From Callorhinus ursinus (lineage: Eukaryota; Chordata; Mammalia; Carnivora; Otariidae), in the NCBI RefSeq assembly GCF_003265705.1, contig NW_020313288.1:124001-188000 (forward strand): DNA of 64,000 bases, given 5' to 3'. A program made the translations under genes and the position numbers. This document shows, piece after piece, positions 35,878-46,800 of the stretch (within the stretch, counting starts at the first letter, position 1; the number at the start of each line of letters is the position of its first letter). The notes below the pieces were generated by a model. That model searched no databases and was not told the DNA's origin. It saw only the letters and a program-made list of their open reading frames with translations.

Positions 35878-38800
35878 CGCACACACATGTGTGCATGCGC
35901 ACACTGAACTCTCTACCGAGTGGCCACTCTGTCTGTCCATCTATCTCTCTGCAGCCTGCATGACCCATGGAGTGCCGGCTACTATCAACTTCCTGGGAAG
36001 ACAGCCAGCTCAGAAGGGCCAGGCCAGCCCTAGAAATCCCCATGTTTACCACCCTCCCCAGATGCCTCCTCCAGACCAGCCTCCCCTGCCAGAGTCACTT
36101 CCCGGGACTGCCTACACCCATGACCCCACACTCAGGTCCTTCTCCATCACTCCCACAGCCCAGCCTATACCTCCCACCAGTTCTGTTCGGCCTCAGCCTT
36201 GGTGAGCTCCACGATGTCTCCAGGGTTGAGCCGTAGAAAAGGTCCAAAGGCTCCAGGGGGTGGAGGAAGCCCATAGTACTCCTGACACACCTCCATCTTG
36301 GGCAGGCCTGGAGGGGAGAGAAGGTGGTGGCTCGGTGTGATTGGTGGTCAGAGATGTTCACACCTGAGTCTCACTGCCCACCGGAAAGGCAAAAATTAGG
36401 GACTGACAGCACCAAGAGGTGGTGAGGATATGGAGCACACAGAACTCTCCTACATTGCTGGTGGGAGTCCATGTGGGAAAACTGTCTGGCAGTATCTCCC
36501 AAAGCTAAATAGGAATCTACCTTGTGACCCGACAATTCCACTCAGGGGTATGTGACCAAGAGAAACGAACGCTCGTGTCCACCAAAAGTCCTAGACAAGC
36601 TTTCTTCACAAAAGCCAAAAACTGGCAACAACCCAATGTCCTCAATAAAATGGATATACTGAGTGTGATATAATCATACAATGGAATATTATGCAGTAAT
36701 GAACAAACTGAGGTCTCACCAACATGATGCTGCTTAAAGAAGCCAGATGCAGGAAGAAGACACACCACATGATTTCATTTTTGTGCAGTTCAGAGAAAAG
36801 CAAAACTCATCTATGGTGACAGACGTCTAAGAGCAGTCCCCTCTGAGAGCCAGGTGGGTAGTGACCAGCAGCACTGTCCAGGAAAACTTTCTGTGTGGTG
36901 GAGAGTTCAATAGTCTTGTACTGTCTGGTAGGGCAGTCATTAGCCAGAGGTGGTTACTGAGCACATGCACTGTGGCTAGTGTGGCTGAATACAGGAGTTT
37001 CAAGTTATTTAAACTAGTCTCAATTTGTATTTGATCGTGTACTTCTAGAATTCAGTTCAATGTTCTCATACCTTGATCTGCATGGCAATTACTTGGCTAG
37101 AAATTCATTGAGCCATGGAGTTAAGATGTGTTCACATTATACATCTTACAGTATGTATTTTCTATCTTAATAAAAAGTATATATATAATGGGTATGTATA
37201 AATGTGCATATTAACACATATATATGATATGCATAAATATAAACATATATAATAGATATACATACACTTATATGTATTTCCCCCTATTGAGGACATTTGG
37301 GTCACTTCTAGTTTTTAACAAATAAAGTCGGGGCACCTGGGTGGCTCAGTCGGTTAAGGGTCTGCCTTTGGCTCAGGTCATGATCCCGGGGCCCTGGGAT
37401 CAAGCCCCACGTCGGGCCCCTGCTCAGCATGAGCCTGCTTCTCCCTCTCCCTCTGACGCTCCCCCTGCTTGTGCTCTGTGTGTCTCTCTCTCTTAAATAA
37501 ATAAATAAAATCTTTAAAAAAAAAAAACGCAAAAAACAAAACAAATAAAGGGATGCCTGGGTGGCTCAGTCAGTTAAGCGTCTGTCTTTAGCTCAGGTCA
37601 TGATCCCAGGGTCCTGGGATCGAGTCCCACATCAGGCTCCTGGCTCAACGGGGACCCCGCTTCTCCATCTGCCTGCCGTTCCCCCTGCTTGTGTGCTCTC
37701 TCTCTCTCTCACTCTCTCTCTCTCTGACAAATAAATACATAGGATCTTTAAAAAAACAAAAACAAATAAAGCTGATATATATTTTTTGTATAAATTGATT
37801 ATACTATATATATACTATATATATAATGATATATACATTCCTCCTATTGAGATCACTTGTTTCTAATTTTTTACTATTTCAAATAAACCTGATATATCTA
37901 TATCTATCTACCTATCGATCTAGACTATGGACATCTGTAGATCTTTATATGGTGACATCTATATGTGAATACAGGCAGATAGGGATAGGTAGATATGAAA
38001 TCTGGGTCTTTACACTGACTCTGTATGACTATGAGCAAGGGGTTTACTTCCATCAGCCACACCAAACTGTTCTCACGTGTTTGATGATGCCTGGACCTCC
38101 CTGCCTCCTAGCCTTTGCACATGCTGTCCCCTCTGCCTAGAACAACCCTCCTCCTCATCTGCCTAACTCCTCCTCGCCCAACAAACGTCCACCTAAATTC
38201 CTCCTCCTGTGAGAAGCCTTCCCTGAAAACTCAGATTTGTCAGGTCCCTCAGTTTTATGCTCCAGAAAACCCTCTACCTCGCCCACCACGAAAGTCTGCC
38301 CCTGCCACACACACCGGTCTGAGAACGTCCAGAGGACAAGGAGCACAGATGTTGTAGTCATCCTTTGTCCCAGATGATGTATCCACTAGATGCTAAACAC
38401 AAATCACCCATCACTGCTGTGAGTCCACAAAATTCATTAACACAGGAATGAGGCCAGCCTCTCTCCCCTGCCACTGGGCTAAAAAGAACCCATGTCCTCT
38501 GCTTCCCCATCAACCAGGTGGAGGGCATTTTGCTGAAACCACATATCATAGTAAGATTCTGTGGCACCGAATCAAGAGGAGAGGAGAGGAGAACAGTCAG
38601 AGGTGTGCCTAGTTGACTAAGAAGCCTGTGAGAGAGCAAGAAAAAAGGGTCAGTGGACAAGAAAAGTGGATGGTAAGAAAGAGAGTACCTTAGCAAAGAG
38701 TGCTCCTATCCCTAGGGTTTGAGCAAAGCAAGTAAAGAATTTCAGTTGGTTGTTTTTAAATTCCTTTCAGGTTTCTAGAATCACAGCTTTATAAACAGGA

Positions 38801-40818
38801 CACTATGTTGTCAATAATATAATTGTTGAGATCTGAAGCAAAGACTGGATTTCCTCCTGCCCCACCCCCTTCAGACTCACCCAGCTCATTCCTCTTTTTG
38901 TCCTGAGCCCGGCGATGTGGCTTATCCTGGAGGGAGAGACCAAGAAAGCAAGCGTGGCTACCTGGGCCCAGCCTGGGTCCTCCTCAGCCCCTATGTGAGC
39001 ACCCAGCAAAAGGCCATGCCCACCCCTCCTCATCCCCCATGATTTTCCATGCAGAGAAAGGAGTATAGGGGTCCTACCTTCTTCATAGTCCCTGAAAGAT
39101 CTATGGGATGGAAAAGGAAATAGTGAGGATGGGAAACACCCCATGCAGAACCAGGGCCACCTCCCACCCTCTGTCCCACTGGTACCTTGCCCGGCTCGGC
39201 CACACGGAGGGACCCTTCCCAGACACTCCTTGTGTGCAGGTGCCCGGCACCGATGACAACGGTAGCCCTGATAGAAGGTGCCTCTGGGACAGCAAGACCA
39301 GATAAAGGAAAGTCAGTAACGTTGAACAGACACAGGTGATCATTTTGCCAAGGGTCCCCTTGGGTTCTCTTTAGGGCAGGAGAGAGATAGGGGGGCTGAA
39401 GCTCAAAGGAGAGCCTCCCACCTCCCAACTCAGGGGACAGATGGCTGGGGGAGCCCCTCTAAGGAGTAGAGCTGCCCAAGCCCAATTCCCAGGCCCATCC
39501 TCCCATATGCCCACCTCAGCAGCATCTGGCAAGCCTTGCAGGATGTGGTATCCTCAAAGGAGAACATCTGAAAGTCATGCCCATTGGCAGTAGCGTTCTC
39601 AGGGTAGATGTTGGAGCTAGAGAGGGGAGAGAATCCCATGCAATGGAATAGTATTCAGCCACACAAGGACATGAAGTATGGATACACGCTGCCACTTGAA
39701 TGCATCAAAGCCAAATTGGACATGCTGCATAAACCATACTGTGCCTCTCCATCTGTCTACTGATGGGCATTTGGGTTGTTGCCACCTTTTGGCTATTGTG
39801 AATAGTGCTGCTATGAACATGAGTGGAGATAGAAAGCAAACTGGTGGTTGCCAGGGTCTGGGAGCAGGGGGAATGGGGAGTGACTGCTTTGTGGCTGCAG
39901 GGTTTCCTTTTGAGAGGATGAAAATGCTCTGGAACCAGACAGAGGTGATGGTTGCACAACGCTGTGATGTACTAAATGCCACTGAACCATGCACTTTAAA
40001 ACAGCTAAATTTCCGGGCGCCTGGGTGGCTCAGTCGTTAAGCGTCTGCCTTCGGCTCAGGTCATGATCCCAGGTTCCTGGGATCGAGTCCCACATCGGGC
40101 TCCCCGCTCCGCGGGAAGCCTGATTCTCCCTCTCCCACTCCCCCTACTTGTGTTCCTGCTCTCGCTATCTCTCTCTGTCAAATAAATAAAATCTTTAAAA
40201 AAAATAAAATAAAACAGCTAAATTTCTGTTACATGAATTTCACCTCAAGAAGAGAAAGAAAAAGAAGGAGGAGGAAGAAGAGGGGTCCAGGCCAGTGGCT
40301 GAAGCTCACACAGAACCTTGGCATTCTGAGGATGCAGACAACATCAAAAGCTTATCCCTCCCATTTCCCAGATGAGGAAACTGAGGTTCAGAATGGCCCT
40401 ACAGAATGGACCACAGAATTGTCTCTCAGCTCCTGCCCGTATGCAGAGTCCTCTGAGGACAGGATGGGGGGCGGGGGGTCTCACATGGCCATCTCGAACT
40501 GCTCCATCCACTTCTTCTTCAGTTCTCGTGTCTTGAAGAACAGCTCATAGCCTTGGGCACCTTGGTCCTCGATCAGGAGAAACATGTGAGTCCACTGCAG
40601 GGAAGCAGGGTTTAGAATGAAGGCACCCGCTCTGCAGAGGGCGGGACCACACACCCTCTTTACCCCTAGCCCTGTGGGGAGAACAGGGTTAGGCAAATAC
40701 AGCCTCTCTGCCCCCAGAAGAACCAGGCATAGGTACCTTTGTACGGCTCTACCCAGGAGAACCAAATACACATTCATAAATCTAAAATCGCACACTCACA
40801 TGCATATACACACTCGGG

Positions 40819-40854
<36 letters not shown>

Positions 40855-43800
40855 GCATTTGAAAGGTCCAGGGGAGAGCCTTAAGCTGCACTGGGGCTTC
40901 CCAGCACTGGGGACCCCAGCTCCGGCCTCAGAGCCCACCTTCTTGTTTTCTCGATCTCCAGAGGAGTCATCTCGAACCTGGAAGCTGTGCAGGTTCACAA
41001 AGTCCTTGAGGTCGTAGGAGTCCCCTCGGCGCTTACAGATGAGCAGAGCTTTGTCGAGCAGGAAGGCGTACCTGAGAGCAGCTGGGTCAGGTACCTCTGT
41101 CTGGTTCCCACCAGCTCCCTGCCTGATCTTCCTCCACCTTCTGGGCCCCACCCTGCTGTCCATCTAGGATTCCCGCCCTTCTCCTCCTCTGTGGCCAACT
41201 TGGCAGTGCCCGCCTGTCTGTCCATCCTGACCTCACCCAGTAAGATCCGTACTGGTCCCAGCACCTGTTGGTCTTGGCTTCACCCACACATCTACGCCTG
41301 TTCTGCCCGGCCTGTCCACCTAGGCTCCACCGCCTGGTATAACGAGAAATCTGGCCCCACCCCTGCCCAGGCTCTACCCTCTATCTGTTGGCTCCGCCCA
41401 CCTGTCCATCTTGGAGCGCCGCTCCACTGAGGTGATCTTGAGCTCCCCATCGATCTTGGGCCGGCCATAGTGGGCCAGAGACTGGTCCTATGAAGCAGGA
41501 AGGGGGTCTGGCAAGGGGCCACCAAGGAGGACACCAAACACCCTCCCCACATGGCCACACCCCTGGCTCTCCCTGTCCCACCCCCTCACCAGGTTCTCAA
41601 TGGACAGCTGGAAGTTGGTGATCTGCCGCAGCGTCTCGTTGTCCCGTTTGACCTCGTTCACACATTGTGCCAGGTCCTGGGGGTGGGCCATGTGATGAGC
41701 CTGGACCGCCCGCCCCACCCAATCCCCTACCTGGCAGGGGATAGGGGGTCAGCCCCCACCAGGGGTTGGTAGGAGGTGTAGAGAGGGTATCCCCAGCATG
41801 TCCTGTCCCAAAGGGGGGTGCTGGGAATCACTCGCTGGTCACATGGTCGTGTCACTCTTGATGAGAGGACGGGTTGCCCATGGGGGTGACCGTGTGCCTG
41901 AGCTGCACTACCTTGAATGAATATGTACTTGTGTGGGACCACTCACCCTCATGGCATCCAAGGCCAGCCGCAGGCTCTCCTTCTCCACCACATCCTGCGT
42001 GTGTTTGACCAGCTCCTGCATGGCCCACAGAGACAGACATCACCTGGGCCTGCCCTCTCTTCTTGGGGGCCCTCCAGACAAGCCTTGGCCTGCCAGCTTC
42101 CTCCTTCCTCCCAGAGGGTCCTAGAGCCCAGCCTCTGGAAGCCAGCCGCACCCACTCCGATGACACATAGAGGTACAGAAGCCAAGCCCTTGCCTCGGGA
42201 CCCCCGCTCGCGCACCTGGAGAAGGAGGTGGTACTTGAGTACCCGCTGCATGGGCACCATCAGCAGGTCCCGCAAGGTGAACCTCCCATTGTTTGCTCGC
42301 TGAGAACATTCCTGGGGGGGGTTGGCGGTCAGAGAAAGAGATGAGCAAGATGAGATGCAGACAGGTGTGGACTTTTCTAGAACATGAAACATCATATCTC
42401 CCCCAAGGAAATAATGAAGAATTTCCTGGAAGGCTGGCAAATACTGCCTGGGGCAGAAGCCCAGGATCCCACCAGCTGAGTGGGGCTGGCGAGGGAGAGA
42501 GGGACAGGTCTGCAGGGTCTCCACAGTGGGTACCAACGAGGCCAGATATACAACACACACAGGTGACTCCTCATCACCTCTGCCCTGACTGTGCTTCCAC
42601 TAGACACACTGGGCCAGGGTGGGGCTCAGCCCAGGATGGGGGCTTGGTGTAAAGTTGAAGCTCAGCCTGGACTTGGGGTGCAGCCAAGGCTGGGGCTCAG
42701 CCCACGCTGGGCTGGGGATCAGTTTGGAGTCAGAGTTCAGTTTGGGGTCAGGACCTCAGCTTGGTGTCAGGGCTGAGTCCAGAGCTGGGGTTCAGCTGGG
42801 GTCAGGGCTCAGTGCTCCTGCCCACCTCCTCCTGCTCCATTTCTCCCACTCGGCTGGTCAGTACCTCCTTCCCCAAACCCTCGGTGGGCAGGTCCCTGGC
42901 TGGGCTGCTGCAGAAAGTTGCACCATGAACTCAGTCCCCTCCCCGCTGCCCGCCCCTGGGGCCTTGGGAAGGAGCAAGAGAGTCCCCCAGATGTGGCCTG
43001 GGCCCCGACCTCCAGCTTCATTTGCACATCCTCCCGGGCTGTGGCCACACGGTCCAGGTGCTTGCTGGCCGACTCCACCTGGCTGCAGTAGCGGCCGTAG
43101 ACGAGGAACCTGAGGGAAGGACAGGTGGCCAGGTAATGGTGGCCGGCACCACAGTCAGGCAGATCTGGGTGTCAGTCCAGGCCCCACCTCTTCCCAGATG
43201 GGTGATGCTGAGCCTCGGTCTCCCCATCTGTAAAATGGGCATAACAGTGGCACCTCCCACATGGCGCTATTGTAGCGTTGAATGAGATAATGCATAAGAA
43301 GCTCTTAGCACTTGGTATAGTGGTCTCTCCAATGTTCATTCATTTAACCAACACTTACAGAGCACCTGCTGCATGCCAGGCCCTTTGCTAAGCACTTTAG
43401 GCATCAATTTATTTAATCCTCACCACACCCTAGGAGGTATATTCCTGTGCCACACTGATTTTAATAGATGTGGCAGCAGAAGCACAGAGAGGTTAAGTGA
43501 TTTCCCAATGCCACACAGCTCAAAAGAGGCAGAGCTGGTGACTGAACCAGAGATGGGTAGTCCCTTGCCCATGAGCAAAGAAGGAAGAGCCCTGCCTGTC
43601 CAGTAGTCTCTGAGGGCAATTTCTCCCAAATGCCCTGTCTGGGCAGGACAGGGTGACTTCCAGGGGTCTGAGCTGGCCAGCTGGGTCTCACCTCTCCTTG
43701 TATTTGATGAAGACCTGGTAGAGAATGGGTGCACCTGGGGCAGCCAGGGCTTCCTTCATCTCCTTTAAGAAGTGAGTGTGCACACGAAGCAGGTCCTACT

Positions 43801-46800
43801 CGGAGGAAGGGGTGAGGGCCAGGCCTCAGGATGCCAAGCAGGAGACGGGTCACCTCCCGCCCTATGTTGCTCAATTCCCAACCCCCGCGCTCCAGAGACA
43901 GGTGGGGCCAGTAGGTTGTCCCCACTGGACAGAGGCCAGGAGGACTGGGGACTGGCCAGCTCACCTCGATGTTGATGAAGATGATCTCGATGTCTTGAGG
44001 TTTGAGGAACCGTTGCAGGGGTTTCATGAAGTGCTGTGGGAGGGGAGAGAAGGGTGAGGGAGGGGGACACCTCCCCCTCCAGCCCAGTCCCAGAGAGACG
44101 GGGACAAGGAGGCAGAGTCAGAAAGAGACAAACAGAAAGAGCGATTGGGAGAGAAAGAGAGATGGAGAACGTCCACACAGACACCTGTACATGGCTATTC
44201 ACAACAGTTATTCCTAATAGTCAGAAAGTGGGAACACCCCAAATGTCCATCAGTCAAATGTCCATCAGTGGATGCGCGGGTAACAAGATGTGGTCCACTC
44301 ACACAGGAATATCAGCCCTGAATACAAGTGAGGCGCCGACACGCGCTGCCCACGACGCTCAGGGAGGGAACCAGACACAGAAGGCCACACGGGGTGTGAG
44401 TCCACGTGGGTGACACGCCCAGAACAGGCTCATCCACGGAGACAGGAAGTAGATTAACAGTTGCCAGGGACTGGGGAAGGATGGGGGCTTACGGGGTGAT
44501 GGCTGGAGGGTATGGGTTTTCTTTGGGGCGGATGATGAAAATGTCCTAAAATTAACAGTGGCGACGGTTGCACAACCTTGTGAATAAACCAAAAGCCACT
44601 GAACTGTATCCATTAAATGGGTGAGCTGTACAGTATGTTGGGTTCATCTCAATAAAGCAGTTGAAAAAGCAGTGGCCAAAAGGAAGGGAATAGAAGGTCA
44701 GAGAGACGTAATCGAGACAGGCGGACAGGACGAGGGTACAGGAACAGATACAGACGGGGACAAAGGGACACACAGAGGGAAAGAAAGACAAACAGAGGAA
44801 GAATTAAGGAGAGACCTGGAGGGAAAGAGAGACAGATCAACGCAGGAGACAGGATGAAAGAGAAAAGCAGAGACGAAGAGAGATGAAGAAACACAAAGCA
44901 ACGGGGACGGAGAAGAGCCCAGGCCCGCTTGGGACACAGGGGGCTTTTCAGGCGTGGCCCGGAGGCCACCACATGGGTGGACGTGCACCTGCCCGCCCAG
45001 CTCCCGCGCATGCGCATGCACCCGCCGGAGGTTGGGTCGGAGCACCGCACCTGTTGGATGGAGCCTAGCGTGTCCGTATACTTCTCCTCCGTCTGCTGGA
45101 TCTCCCGCAAGCAACAGCACCGCTTGTCATACTCTGTCATCTTGGGCTGAGAATGGGGAGGACAGGTTGGTGTTGGGGAGCCCGGGGCAGCCTCCCCCAC
45201 CAGCCCATACGCCCGCGCAGACACCACACTCCGCCCCACGCACCGGCATGGGCATGGGCTCCGAGCGCATGAGGTCTTCATAGATCTCATCACCCTCCGC
45301 CTCCTCATTCTCCACACAGTCGTACAGGTCCTCATCCTCCTCCACCGTGTCGCTGCGGGGTGTGGAGTCAACCAGGGCCACCGGATCCCCCAGGCCAGGA
45401 ACCACTCAGGTCCCTCCCAAATCAAACTCATGTCCCCTCAGATCCACAGGGCGGAGCCATGTCCTCTCAGACCCCCTAGGGCAGGGCTATGTCCCTCAGA
45501 CCTCCTAGGGCAGGGTTATGTCCCCCTCAGACCCCCTAGGGCAGGGCTATGTCCCTCAGACCCCCTAGGGCAGGGTTATGTCCCCCTCAGACCCCCTAGG
45601 GCAGGGTTATGTCCCCCTCAGACCCCCTAGGGCAGGGTTATGTCCCCCTCAGACTCCCTAGGGCAGAGCTATGTCCCCTCAGACCCGCTAGGGCAGGGTT
45701 ATGTCCCCTCAGACCCCCTACGGCAGGGTTATGTCCCCCTCAGACCCCCTAGGGCAGGGCTATGTCCCCCTCAGACTCCCTAGGGCAGGGCTATGTCCCC
45801 TCAGACCCCCTAGGGCAGGGTTATGTAACCCTCAGACTCCCTAGGGCAGAGCTATGTCCCCTCAGACCCCGTAAGGCAGGGCCATGTCCTCTCAGACTCC
45901 CTAGGGCAGGGTGGTGGTCCCACACACTCACTCGATCTGGTCAGATAGGCCGCTGTAGATGTCTTCATCACCCACACTCTCCTCCTCGGTGGGGAAGGGC
46001 CTGGGGAGACATGATGGTATGAGCCAGAGGCCTGGGTGCTAGGTGGGAGGCGCACTTCCAGGAGGGGGAGCATTGGAGCCAGATCAACCCAAGGCTGTCA
46101 GATCAAATGGTTACTCACATGATCCCCTTATTCTGGGCAATCGGGGTCCAGGACAGAGCAGACAGGGTGTAGATTACCTGTGACAAAGGCCATGGATGCT
46201 CAGCAAGCCCCTTGCCCACCCACATGCCAGAACATAGCCTCAGACTCCAATATCTGAGGCTAGATATTATGGTTAGATTCCACGCCCCTAGGAGCCTAAT
46301 TCAGGATTTTCTCCACCTTCCCACTCCTCTATGTGAGTAGGTCAGGCTTCCCTTAACTAAGCACCCACCACTTGATCGCCTTCTTCTTTGCAATCCTTAT
46401 AACCACTCAGAAAGTATAGGATGATATTATTCCTGTGTTAGAAAGGAGGGACCTAGGGCTCAGAGAGACATGGTCACAAATCTGAGGTCACACAGCAAGT
46501 AGCAAAGCAGGGACTGGAACCCAGCTGCCATATCCCATGCTCTTTGCACCTGGTGTACTGCCTGGTCTGACTTACCTGTTCTTCCCCCAACAACACTTAG
46601 CTTTCTTGATGGAAATGTTCATGGAAATGGACTGAAATCCAATCTTCCAGCTCTATGTGCCCAGCTCATGGGAAGTTCAGCACCAGCTTACCTTCCCAAA
46701 ATCCTGCACATCAAAGAGGTCAAAGGCCTCAAAGAGTTCACTCCGCTTGAGGCCAAACTTCTCACAGCAGGTAGACAAAAAGGTACGGATGTTCTTAAGG

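Noticed and set aside
41087..42166. Overlapping plus- and minus-strand frames of 70-130 residues in GC-rich VAV1 introns
   Set aside because: They are explained by low stop-codon density in GC-rich DNA. They show no conserved domain and overlap confirmed exons in other frames.
44649..45431. 260-residue minus-strand frame covering VAV1 exons 5-6 and flanks
   Set aside because: Only the parts matching exons 5 and 6 are coding, and exon 5 is in another frame. The rest is intron read-through with tell-tale splice borders.
45430..45911. Regular repeats with near-constant spacing, CRISPR-like at first sight
   Set aside because: There are no unique spacers: the whole 29-31 bp unit repeats head to tail inside a mammalian intron. 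It is a minisatellite.
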